From JAUIKM01 sp964445695 (GTDB taxonomy: Bacteria; Bacteroidota; Ignavibacteria; Kapaibacteriales; UBA7675): a stretch of DNA of 64,000 nucleotides. The stretch is from NCBI GenBank assembly GCA_964445695.1, contig CAYULF010000030.1, forward strand, positions 1-64,000. The letters are read 5' to 3'. Both the position numbers and the translations under genes were made by a program. Under the pieces are notes generated by a model. It was given only the letters and a program-made list of their open reading frames with translations, searched no databases and was not told the DNA's origin. Shown here piece after piece: positions 1-7,433 of this stretch (position 1 is the stretch's first letter; each line of letters opens with the position of its first letter).

Positions 1-83
1 AGTGTTTGACACCAACTTAACATCTCGAGACCGGTTTACAACTGACAATCTCGAGTGTTTGACACCAACTTAACATCTCGAGA
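1..83. repeat. Minisatellite with alternating subunits, cut by the window edge
   Basis: A 30-base unit starting AGTGTTTGACACC lies at 1-30 and is repeated exactly at 54-83, a period of 53. The 23 bases between are a diverged copy of the same subunit: both kinds end in ATCTCGAG, after AACTTAAC or AACTGACA. The array is therefore best read as roughly 26-base subunits alternating in two versions. It probably continues to the left of the window. The 23-base interval is too short and too repeat-like for a CRISPR spacer. Confidence 0.75.
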
Positions 84-96
84 CTTTGCGTTCGGA

Positions 97-156
97 GATT
101 AACAGAACAATCAAAAGAGCCTGAGACCGCAGCACCGGCAAGGGCTCAAAGCGATC
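97..156 (-). repeat. HR1 hairpin repeat, copy 1
   Basis: Read on the minus strand this starts GATCGCTTTGAG, passes through a self-complementary centre (GAGCC pairs with GGCTC), and ends in a T-rich tail finishing CTGTTAATC. The same layout with other arm sequences recurs at eight further intergenic sites in the window. Confidence 0.65.
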
Positions 157-207
157 TTCTCAGAAGCGGAACAGGACAAAGCGCAACACACGATTTGTTT
201 AAGTTCG

Positions 208-540
208 TCAATCGGGAAAGTCGATGCTGCGGCGAACGCGGCGTTCGAGAATATCGACCAGTTCGGGTTGCATGTATTCGTAGTTGTCTGGAATGCCGAG
301 GCAAATGAGGCGTTTATCGCCCAGGAGCGCGCGGTATTTTTTGCTGACTTTCTTGCGGTGGATGTCTTCCATAACAAAAATGACGTCGGCCCATTCAACC
401 AGATCGCCGGAGAGCGGTGTGCGGGAGTTGAGGTCGATGCCGCAGGAGATGGCGTGGACGCTGCTGTAGCGGCCGAAGACGGTTTCGGCGGTGGGGCTGC
501 GGAGTTTGTTGCGGCTGCAGACGAAGAGAAGATTTAACAT
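208..540 (-). CDS. Small low-molecular-weight protein tyrosine phosphatase
   Basis: A 110-residue cytoplasmic protein that probably removes phosphate from phosphotyrosine. Near the N-terminus it has LLFVCSRNKLRSPTAE, which contains the C-x5-R catalytic loop followed by S/T. Near the C-terminus, GIPDNYEY supplies the likely general-acid Asp of the family. It is shorter than classical enzymes of about 150 residues but matches the compact bacterial subfamily of about 105-110. I chose the Met at 540 because it lies directly before the first beta strand; an upstream Met at 564 would add eight residues of no family character. It stands alone, with minisatellites and an HR1 copy on either side. In some bacteria such phosphatases regulate capsule kinases, and polysaccharide genes follow here, but that link is inference. 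Confidence 0.8.
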   Translation of the reverse strand: MLNLLFVCSRNKLRSPTAETVFGRYSSVHAISCGIDLNSRTPLSGDLVEWADVIFVMEDIHRKKVSKKYRALLGDKRLICLGIPDNYEYMQPELVDILERRVRRSIDFPD

Positions 541-630
541 GTGAGCGTGATGCTGATTAAACAAACGGGTTCGACGTGGCGGGCGGAGAGCCTGAGTCGG
601 CTTTGTGCAAGCCTGGCGTCAGTTCGAGAA

Positions 631-688
631 GTTTGATCGGAAAGTTTGATCGGAAAGTTTGATCGGAAAGTTTGATCGGAAAGTTTGA
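631..688. repeat. 13-base tandem repeat, about 4.5 copies
   Basis: The unit GTTTGATCGGAAA is repeated without error at 631-643, 644-656, 657-669 and 670-682, with a partial unit to 688. The exactness suggests recent slippage. It lies upstream of the phosphatase gene and beyond the 3' end of the glycosyltransferase gene. Confidence 0.9.
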
Positions 689-963
689 AGACTCCGAGTC
701 TTGCGCGGCGCAGATTCCGGGACCCACTGGGTCCCCCACCCCCGCCACCACCTTGCCAATTTTTGCGACCTGCCTCCACTCCCGGGCACAGCCCGGGCCA
801 CCGATTCATGCGGTCAAAATTTTTGAGGGTACGCATCCCATTCCACTGGGATTCCCCGGCGCGGCGCGGCCGAAGCCTCCGGTTGCTTCGACAAACACAA
901 CATGCATTCGCCTGCTCTGTTTAACAAATGGAAACGACCAAACGGGCAGATTTCGACGCTGAC

Positions 964-992
964 CGTAGCCAAAAACGTGGATAAACGCGCCG
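964..992. repeat. Dispersed 29-base repeat, copy 1
   Basis: This segment matches 32747-32775 at 27 of 29 positions, sharing GTAGCCAAAAAC and TAAACGCGCCG. After it, both sites carry GGCCA a few bases on. Both copies lie just beyond the 3' end of a minus-strand gene. Confidence 0.7.
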
Positions 993-1017
993 CCGGGGCC
1001 AATGATACGACTTGGTA

Positions 1018-2226
1018 TCAGTTCGAATCCGCGAGCAGCCGCGCAAAGGCGTCCTGCATTTTGCCCACATTGGACGCCCAGGTAAACTCCCTCGCAACAA
1101 ATTCGCGGGCAGCAGCACCGGATTGCACGCGGAAGTCGGGCACGCGCAGCAGAGCTACAATCGCATCGGCAAAGGCGGACGCCGACTCGGCCCGGAACAG
1201 GCCATCATTCTCAGTCGCGTGAATACCCTCGGCCGAAATGGCCGTTGCAACCACGGGCAGACGCATGGCCATGGCCTCGAGAATCTTGATGCGAATGCCG
1301 CCGCCGACAAATAGCGGCGCACAGCAGACCGCAGCGCGCTCCAGCCAGGGCTGCACACGATCCACAAATCCCGTCACCGTAAGGTGCTCGCCGGCGCGGC
1401 GAAGAAACTGCTCCGGCGGATTTTTACCTATCAAGGTCAGGTGCGCCTGCGGAACGGCCTGACGTACAAGCGGCATCACTTCGTCAATCAGCCAGCGCGC
1501 CGCTTCAACATTGTGCACCCAGGAAAATGTCGTGGCCAGAACACATGAGTGCGGATTGCGGGCGACGGATGGATCCGGATTCCACTCGGCAAGGTCGACG
1601 CCGGCAGGCGCAAGAATATAGCTGCCTTCGGGCGCCATAGCGCGCGCGCGCGCCAGATCCTGTTCGGTAATCGCAAAGTTGACGTCCATACGGCCAAAAA
1701 CGTCGGCTTCCAATTGCTGCAAACGACGCGCCTGCAGCTGCAGATACCAACGCTCCGGCCGCCAGGCGGCAAATCGCTCGGCATAGCGCTGCCAGATAAC
1801 GTACTCCACGTTGTGCATGCGCAGGCCGACGGGAACATCCAGTTCCGCCGCCAATTCGAGCGCCAACAGAGCAGTGGAACTGTGGTCGGCGTGAATAACG
1901 TCGATATGCTGACGACGTGCATAGGCATGCAGCGCGCGGCGGACGTGTTCGCGCTGGAATTTCCAGACAAAAAGAGGCAGAGAGGAAAAAAGCGACGCCG
2001 CAATGTTGACAGGCGAGTTGCGCGTGTCGGCACGAACAATTTCGAGAGAAGCGCAGTGATCCAGCGCGGCGGCGCGGCGCTCGGCGGAAATGTCCTCGTT
2101 GACAATCGCAAACATGTGCACCCGGTGACCGGCGCGGCTGTACTCGCGGCTGATTGATGCGATGCCGATTTTGCCGCCGTCGGATGTCGGCCAGGGAAAC
2201 TGCGGGACGATCTGGAGAATATTCAT
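1018..2226 (-). CDS. GT4-family (group 1) glycosyltransferase
   Basis: A 402-residue cytoplasmic or membrane-associated enzyme that should transfer an activated sugar during surface polysaccharide assembly. It starts MNILQIVPQFPWPTSDGGK, a typical GT-B N-terminus with the glycine loop near residue 18. The C-terminal half has FVGGGIRIKILEAMAMRLPV, the donor-binding region with the E-x7-E-like motif of GT4. The Met at 2226 fits this family start; upstream in-frame sequence would overlap the preceding gene. That gene, 49 bases upstream on the same strand, encodes an O-antigen ligase/polymerase, so the two are probably co-transcribed. Donor and acceptor cannot be read from sequence. Confidence 0.88.
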   Translation of the reverse strand: MNILQIVPQFPWPTSDGGKIGIASISREYSRAGHRVHMFAIVNEDISAERRAAALDHCASLEIVRADTRNSPVNIAASLFSSLPLFVWKFQREHVRRALHAYARRQHIDVIHADHSSTALLALELAAELDVPVGLRMHNVEYVIWQRYAERFAAWRPERWYLQLQARRLQQLEADVFGRMDVNFAITEQDLARARAMAPEGSYILAPAGVDLAEWNPDPSVARNPHSCVLATTFSWVHNVEAARWLIDEVMPLVRQAVPQAHLTLIGKNPPEQFLRRAGEHLTVTGFVDRVQPWLERAAVCCAPLFVGGGIRIKILEAMAMRLPVVATAISAEGIHATENDGLFRAESASAFADAIVALLRVPDFRVQSGAAAREFVAREFTWASNVGKMQDAFARLLADSN

Positions 2227-2275
2227 GCTGCGGCGGGAAGGGACGTTGCACCCTGCATTGCGTGCAAAACTGAAT

Positions 2276-3724
2276 TTAGGCAGAATCCTGATGCGCTGCG
2301 CGGCGCTGCTCCACGTAAGCCGCCAATCGATCGCGCAAAGGCGTTTCGACGAATCGCAGGCAGACCTGCGCCCGGCCGGCTTCGCGCCAGGCCGCGTTGA
2401 CCGTGAAAACGACGATGCCGAAACTGATCCACAGGGCCGCCATGACAAAGGAGTTGCTGACGAGACCGTGCACCAGGTTCAGCAAAAGAAAATACGGCAT
2501 CACGCCAAGAAGTCGATAGGTGTCGACGGAGAACTGCGCGCTGCGTTTGTTCCAGTAGATCACCGCCAGAAAAGCGCTCAGCATCAGGCCCATGAATACC
2601 AGTATCCCGAAGCTGCCCAGCTCGCCCAATACGGAAAAGAAGGTCGAATCCGAAAACAGGACATTATTGAGGCGCGCCGGTTCCGCCGTTGAAAAGAGGC
2701 CGATGCCGACGCCGGTCAGCGGATACTGCATCCAGATTTCAAATCCGGTCAGCATCGAGAGTGTACGCGTGCCGACTGATTCGCCGGAAATGCCTTCCGC
2801 GTAGGGATGCGGCGACGCGCCGATGATCCCGCCGATGCGCTGGCCGAACAGCTCCAGCACGCTCACCTGAGTGATCGGCTGCAGAACGGCGTCCATGACG
2901 AGCAGAAGCGCCGCAAACACACCCATCGCCAGGAAAAGCCTGAATCGTCGTTTGCCGCGCTCGAACAAAAGTAGTGCCACAACCAGCATAGCCACGCCGG
3001 CAAATCCCGACAGCGAAAACGTCATGAGCAACGCGCCCGAGTAAGCCGTCGCCAGCGACCAGTTGAGCAGTTTTGACTTGAAAAACATCGGTCGGCCCTG
3101 CAGCGCCGGAACCAGCAAGTACATGAGACAGATCGTCATGTAGGTGGCCAGGACCGAGGGCTCCGAGAAAATGGACGTGGCGCGGAAGAAGTTTTCGAAC
3201 TGCAACGCAAGCTGGCCGGACCAGCCGTACTCCGCATCGCCGCCGCGCGCATAATAGACCGAGACGTTGGTGACGTCCAGCCAGGCCAGCGGCAGATCAA
3301 AGGCGCGTGCAATCACCTGGTACACGCCGAAGAGAGCTACCGGCAGCCCCCACAACATGTAGGCGCGCACGGCATTGGTCATCAGGCTGCGTTTGTCGTC
3401 GATGCCGGCGCAGATCACCGCAAAAAGCCAGACAAAAACCCAGTGACTGAAAGTCTTGAGAAATTGGATGTAGCCGTCGCCGGCAAAAACGGGCTGAATG
3501 GCTGAAAGCAGCACGACGGGCAAAAGCAGGAGCAGACAGAGCGTCAGCAGGTTGGGCGCAAAGCGCAGGCTGCGGCCGTCCCACACCAGGTATTTCAGCA
3601 TGTACATGTACAGGAATCCCTGCACCAGGTCCAGCGTCGTCACACCGTACGAACCCACGCTGGTCCATTGAAACACGCCGATGGTCCAGACGCAGAAAAC
3701 CAGAACAAAAAATACCTGAATCAC
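2276..3724 (-). CDS. O-antigen ligase/polymerase-like membrane protein
   Basis: A 482-residue inner-membrane protein with about eleven hydrophobic segments and one long periplasmic loop rich in Trp, Tyr and Phe, the layout of the Wzy/WaaL superfamily. It would either polymerise O-units or join a glycan to its acceptor; sequence alone does not separate the two. The start is GTG at 3724 (I-Q-V-F-F-V follows); in-frame sequence upstream reaches a stop at 3776-3778 without an ATG, and the ribosome site is weak. It heads a two-gene minus-strand unit with the glycosyltransferase. A flippase that could belong to the same pathway lies at 37.3-38.8 kb. Confidence 0.82.
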   Translation of the reverse strand: MIQVFFVLVFCVWTIGVFQWTSVGSYGVTTLDLVQGFLYMYMLKYLVWDGRSLRFAPNLLTLCLLLLLPVVLLSAIQPVFAGDGYIQFLKTFSHWVFVWLFAVICAGIDDKRSLMTNAVRAYMLWGLPVALFGVYQVIARAFDLPLAWLDVTNVSVYYARGGDAEYGWSGQLALQFENFFRATSIFSEPSVLATYMTICLMYLLVPALQGRPMFFKSKLLNWSLATAYSGALLMTFSLSGFAGVAMLVVALLLFERGKRRFRLFLAMGVFAALLLVMDAVLQPITQVSVLELFGQRIGGIIGASPHPYAEGISGESVGTRTLSMLTGFEIWMQYPLTGVGIGLFSTAEPARLNNVLFSDSTFFSVLGELGSFGILVFMGLMLSAFLAVIYWNKRSAQFSVDTYRLLGVMPYFLLLNLVHGLVSNSFVMAALWISFGIVVFTVNAAWREAGRAQVCLRFVETPLRDRLAAYVEQRRAAHQDSA

Positions 3725-3898
3725 GGAAGGTCGCCCGTACTGAGAGGAAATTGATCCATGCGAATCGCGACAAAGCTACGACAAATTGCTCATTCACCGA
3801 AAGCCCGGAAAGCGTTCACTCATCGATTCGTCCCCTGGCCGCCGACGGCGTGCTTTACACCCGGCGACGTCCACCGTCTGCGGGTGTCGATAATTTTT

Positions 3899-3936
3899 CC
3901 AAAAAAGCTGCGTCTGTGCAAGCTGCACGCTTTTTT
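3899..3936. terminator. Two-sided terminator-like hairpin between divergent genes
   Basis: An A-run and GC lead into the inner stem GTGCA-AGC-TGCAC, and the element closes with GC and a T-run. It looks like a bidirectional intrinsic terminator. No gene ends here: the ligase gene reads leftward from 3724 and the OmpA gene rightward from 3993. It may be an attenuator in the OmpA leader or the remnant of a lost gene. Confidence 0.55.
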
Positions 3937-3992
3937 GCGTCCGGAAGGGCGTGTTTCCTGTTCCCGCACTTTGAATCAATCCTGTACGACGT

Positions 3993-5579
3993 ATGAAGTT
4001 CCATCCATTTTTCAAGGTCTTCCTGGCGGCGGCCCTCCTCTGCGGCATACAAGCACATGCCCAGGACAGCTCCTCCGGCGAAGACGAAGTCCTCGTAAAA
4101 ACTTTCATCCCTGAGCTGTCGCTCTACGAAGCGACTCTGCTGCCCATTCTCAACTTCGACGAAACGATTGCCTACACGACAATCAAATACTTCGAAGACA
4201 ACGTCGGCGGCATGGAAGATGAAGACGACATCTGGCGTTTTGAGCGCGATGCCGACGGCAACTGGCAAGCCGGTATAAACATCGGTCCGCCGGTCAACAC
4301 CTGGTCGACGGACGTGGCTTTTGCCTGTTCGGCGGACGGCAATACCGTTCTGGTGGCCGGCAACTACAACAAACGCGGTTATCGCAAGGCCGAAGGGTAC
4401 TCGATCACGCGCTGGGACGGAATTCGCTGGACGACGCCCGAGCAGATCTACATCAAGAACTACATCAACAACGGCCCGACCTATATGGCGTCGATCGCGG
4501 GCAACGGCCTGACGATGACCCTCTCGATCATGGGACCGGATTCGCACGGCGAGCTTGATCTCTACATGACGAAGATGTCGGAGGAATACCCCGGCACCTG
4601 GGAAACGCCGATCAATCTCGGCGACGTGATCAACGGCGACAACTTTGACGCCTACCCACACCTGGCGGCAGACACCAAAACGCTCTACTTTACCAAACAC
4701 GAAGCGAGCAACGGCTACGGCAACGCCGACATTTATATGACGCGTCGCCTGGACGACAGCTGGCAAAAGTGGTCCGAACCGGTGAACCTGGGACTACCGA
4801 TCAACACGGAAGGCGAAGACATTTCGCCCTGGCTCTCGCTCGACGGCAAGACGCTGTACTACGTTTCTTCAAAGGAGGGCATCACCGAGACGGGCGTCTA
4901 TAAAACGGTCCTGCCGCCGGAGTGGCGTCCGGAACCCTACGCCTATCTCTCGGGTCAACTCAACGCAGACGACGCCGAGCCGACCTGGGAGCCGCGCGTG
5001 CGGGCTTATGCGGTCAATCCGGACGGCAAACCTACGCTGGCGGGACACAGCTACAGCACGCTGCCCAACGGCAAATACGGCATGACGCTGACGATGGGAC
5101 GCGAATATCTTATCGAAGCAACCGCACCGGGCTATCCGCCCGAATACACGTCCATCGATCTGCGCACGGAAAAGGACATGCTTAAACTGCAGCACGACTT
5201 TTTCTTCAAACACAACAAAGCGTCGCAGGAAGTTTTGTCGATCGTGTACTTTAACACAAACGACACGATTGTCGGCGACGACGCGCGCATTCAGTTGCGC
5301 AAGGCGGTGGTGCCGGCCTTGAGCAAGGACGGCCCCAAGGTTGAGATTGTCGGCCACGCCGACGACCAGGGTTCGGAGAAAGACAACCTGCGTCTTTCGA
5401 TGCGCCGCGCCAAGGCGGTTGCCCGTCAGCTGGAGTCGCTGGGCGTCGATTACAGGCGTTTAACCGTACGCGGCATGGGCGAGAGCGAACCCGCCAATCC
5501 GGGCGAAGATCCGGAATCGCGCAAAGCCAACCGCCGCGTGGAGATATTCCTGGTGTACAATGGACAGGCCGGCGGTTAG
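3993..5579 (+). CDS. PD40 beta-propeller protein with C-terminal OmpA domain
   Basis: A 528-residue exported envelope protein. The signal peptide MKFHPFFKVFLAAALLCG ends near AHAQ at residue 24. Residues of about 60-310 contain WD40-like/PD40 blades of the TolB type (for example FSADGNT-like and PHLAADTKTLYF strands). A short sandwich region follows (about 320-400). The last 120 residues are an OmpA C-terminal domain, with IVYFNTND, a GHADDQGS loop and a RRAKAVARQLESLGV helix, which binds peptidoglycan. In Bacteroidota, PD40-OmpA proteins are often part of or near secretion and gliding machinery (PorE-like), so a link to the T9SS substrates in this window is possible but inferred. A clear terminator follows at 5610. 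Confidence 0.88.
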   Translation: MKFHPFFKVFLAAALLCGIQAHAQDSSSGEDEVLVKTFIPELSLYEATLLPILNFDETIAYTTIKYFEDNVGGMEDEDDIWRFERDADGNWQAGINIGPPVNTWSTDVAFACSADGNTVLVAGNYNKRGYRKAEGYSITRWDGIRWTTPEQIYIKNYINNGPTYMASIAGNGLTMTLSIMGPDSHGELDLYMTKMSEEYPGTWETPINLGDVINGDNFDAYPHLAADTKTLYFTKHEASNGYGNADIYMTRRLDDSWQKWSEPVNLGLPINTEGEDISPWLSLDGKTLYYVSSKEGITETGVYKTVLPPEWRPEPYAYLSGQLNADDAEPTWEPRVRAYAVNPDGKPTLAGHSYSTLPNGKYGMTLTMGREYLIEATAPGYPPEYTSIDLRTEKDMLKLQHDFFFKHNKASQEVLSIVYFNTNDTIVGDDARIQLRKAVVPALSKDGPKVEIVGHADDQGSEKDNLRLSMRRAKAVARQLESLGVDYRRLTVRGMGESEPANPGEDPESRKANRRVEIFLVYNGQAGG

Positions 5580-5609
5580 ACTGTTTAACAAGGTACTTAC
5601 AATTTAACA

Positions 5610-5644
5610 GCCTCTCGCATCACTTGACGCGAGGGGCTTTTTTG
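5610..5644 (+). terminator. Rho-independent terminator of the OmpA-family gene
   Basis: GCCTCTCGC pairs with GCGAGGGGC (one G-T pair) across a loop of about nine bases and is followed by TTTTTTGTTT. It lies 31 bases after the stop codon. Confidence 0.85.
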
Positions 5645-5692
5645 TTTAAGCGCGGTGGGCTTGTGGGACTTCACCTGTATACTTCCCGCCGC

Positions 5693-5782
5693 TTTGCGGC
5701 TAACTCGTTTGCGGCGGACTCGTTTGCGGCTAACTCGTTTGCGGCTAACTCGTTTGCGGCTAACTCGTTTGCGGCGGACTCG
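5693..5782. repeat. 15-base tandem repeat, six units in two variants
   Basis: Six adjoining units of 15 bases alternate TTTGCGGCTAACTCG (units 1, 3, 4, 5) and TTTGCGGCGGACTCG (units 2, 6). The length is a multiple of three, so one frame reads FAANS/FAADS without stops, but flanking sequence gives no gene. The variant order is nearly symmetric, suggesting duplication of multi-unit blocks. Confidence 0.9.
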
Positions 5783-5802
5783 GGACATCGGACTGAAATT
5801 CT

Positions 5803-5851
5803 GAGCGCTTCGCCCTGCTCTGCATGGCTTGCTTTTTTCTTTTTGTTCGTC
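5803..5851 (+). repeat. HR1 hairpin repeat, copy 2
   Basis: It begins GAGCGCTTCGCC, has a weakly paired centre (GCC/TGC against GCA/GGC), then GGCTTGC, a T-rich tract and TTGTTCGTC. It faces copy 3 about 90 bases further on. Confidence 0.75.
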
Positions 5852-5940
5852 GGTGAGGTTGGAACTGAAAACTGAGTGTGGAGCTGTTTTTAACTCAAGG
5901 GTGATACGACGTACTTCCATCACGTGGCAATCCAGTTCGA

Positions 5941-5989
5941 AAACAACCAGAAAAATCATCAGAGCTATGCCGCAGGCATAAAGCGATCA
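5941..5989 (-). repeat. HR1 hairpin repeat, copy 3
   Basis: On the minus strand it reads GATCGCTTT, then the perfect stem ATGCC-TGC-GGCAT, then AGCTCTGATG and a T-rich tail. The ends match other copies; the stem sequence does not, yet it pairs. Confidence 0.6.
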
Positions 5990-6182
5990 AGTCGAAGATT
6001 GCGGACGAGGCAGACTACAAACCTGGATGTAAGGCACGGCCCAAGGTACGCGGTGAAAATTCTGTTTAACGCAATAATACAGCCCTGCCAACGGTTAATG
6101 TCAGCAAGGCTGCAGTAGAAGCAAACAGAATAAACGAGGGCGACTACAACACACTCCCCCCCGCCATTCCGCGCTCATTACA

Positions 6183-6539
6183 TCATGGGGCAAAGTGGAT
6201 GTGTCCTTGCGTTGCATCTACATCGCCGGGAAAAAACGGAAGAAGCGGCCCCATGTGCGGCACCGTAATTTTTGAATAGAAGACAAAGTCAACGTCGATA
6301 GAAATTTCACAAATTGTGCCGCAGGGAATCATCAAGGGCAAATGCACAGGGCCGGGACCGACAGGAGAGATGAGGTGGTCCGTGCCATTGCAGTAGTGTA
6401 TCGTTATTGATGTAATGTTCCGTCCGGTGTTGTTTGTTATCTCAAACGGCTGTTGACAGGCCGTAGCATCGGCAATTGTTAAACAAGTCATCAATGCAAC
6501 GGCGGTCAGGAAAAGAGTCAGAATTTTACTTCGGGACAT
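6183..6539 (-). CDS. Small secreted protein of unknown function
   Basis: A 118-residue protein I do not recognise. It has a strong signal peptide (MSRSKILTLFLTAVALMTC, cleavage near ADATA at 26-27) and a mature part of about 90 residues with four Cys (CQQ, HYCNG, IPCGT, TICE) that could form two disulfides. The pattern ITNNTGRNITSITIHYC resembles an immunoglobulin-like beta sandwich. A GGAG ribosome site nine bases before the ATG supports the start. It is a single gene between two gene-free intervals, so context gives no function. Confidence 0.7.
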   Translation of the reverse strand: MSRSKILTLFLTAVALMTCLTIADATACQQPFEITNNTGRNITSITIHYCNGTDHLISPVGPGPVHLPLMIPCGTICEISIDVDFVFYSKITVPHMGPLLPFFPGDVDATQGHIHFAP

Positions 6540-7433
6540 AATTGATACTCCAAAATTGTTAATAAGAATTGAAAAAAAGGCAGCGCCCTGCCAGGCAAAG
6601 CGGTGTTGCTTACTGGCAGGCAGTCACAGTCAGCGCAAATTCCGTACTGCATCATTGTCGTTGCAAGCTATTGCAATACAAAGAGTTGCACTGCAATTCC
6701 ACCACGCGGATTCAAGAGGCGCAAGGCCGTGGACCGCTAATGGAATTCAGGGAAAGAGAATGACCGCAGGCAGAAAACCGCCGGCGACACATCAACGCAA
6801 GTGTGAAATACTATGCGGCTGGACTTACCGCACAATCATGCTGGGGGGGGGCGCAATGATTGGGATATGCCCTAACGATATCAACTACGGCGGACGTTTG
6901 AATGACCTCCACACGACACGTCAGGAGTGATACTCAGCTAAACTGTTAAAAAGCCACACAATCGGGCCGTGATTGCACTAAACAGACAAAGTGTGTTGTA
7001 GTAGGTTATTGCCTGCTTGCTGATTGTGGCTGAAATGTAAACTCTCAACGCTGAAAGTCTTGCGGAAAATACAGCGGGACTCATTTGAACGCAAGCATTT
7101 TTTAAACGCCATTGATTTTTTTTCGACACTTATAATATTAGCGGCGATTAATCACGGTTCCCATGCCAACGGGCAACGGCTCCCCGAGAATCGGCCGCAT
7201 TATAGAAATGACGAATAAACCTTGTGCGGCCTGCCATGCCGCATACCCACAGAATCGACTGAATCATTTGCAATTTTCCGACAAATGATGCACATTATGC
7301 TCCGCCTCAACCCTCTGCCGCCAATTGGAATGCGGCGTTATTTTTTGCCCCCCTTGCGCCCTCTCCCGTAGATCACTTTCCGTACGCCGTCGCCCATACC
7401 GATTGTGTTGGGCGGCACAAAAGGAGAAAGCAA
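6540..7433. other. Long gene-free leader region of the DUF3160 gene
   Basis: Nearly 900 bases without a supportable ORF. A TATAAT hexamer at 7131-7136 in AT-rich sequence is a possible -10 box, but no -35 box sits at a proper distance. A small hairpin TGCGGC/GCCGCA lies at 7225-7243. The gene itself has a good AGGAGA ribosome site just before 7434. Confidence 0.6.

Larger units (their letters stand above)
541..1017. other. Gene-free, repeat-bearing interval
   Basis: It holds a 13-base tandem array (631-688), a GC-rich hairpin CCCGGGC-ACA-GCCCGGG (781-797), and one copy of a 29-base dispersed repeat (964-992). I see no convincing ORF: the short frames here are low-complexity and overlap the repeats. 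Confidence 0.7.
5580..6182. other. Gene-free interval with terminator, minisatellite and two HR1 copies
   Basis: It contains the terminator of the OmpA gene, a 15-base minisatellite and two HR1 hairpin repeats in convergent orientation (5803-5851 plus, 5941-5989 minus). An 83-codon frame (5624-5875) runs through the minisatellite and HR1 but has no homology I recognise, so I do not call it. Confidence 0.75.

Noticed and set aside
1..83. CRISPR array at the left edge
   Set aside because: Only two full repeat copies with a 23-base interval that is itself a diverged repeat; no cas genes in the window. A minisatellite explains it better.
1015..1035. tRNA T-loop (GTTCGAATCC)
   Set aside because: It lies over the stop end of the glycosyltransferase gene and no acceptor, D or anticodon stem can be drawn around it.
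5624..5875. 83-codon ORF through the 15-base minisatellite
   Set aside because: Made of repeat units and an HR1 copy, no ribosome site or homology; its FFFLFV end is the translated T-rich part of HR1, seen in several other shadow frames.
7112..7136. Promoter TTGATT ... TATAAT ahead of the DUF3160 gene
   Set aside because: The spacing is about 13 bases, too short for sigma70, and a start there would leave a leader of 300 bases. Only the TATAAT hexamer is noted.
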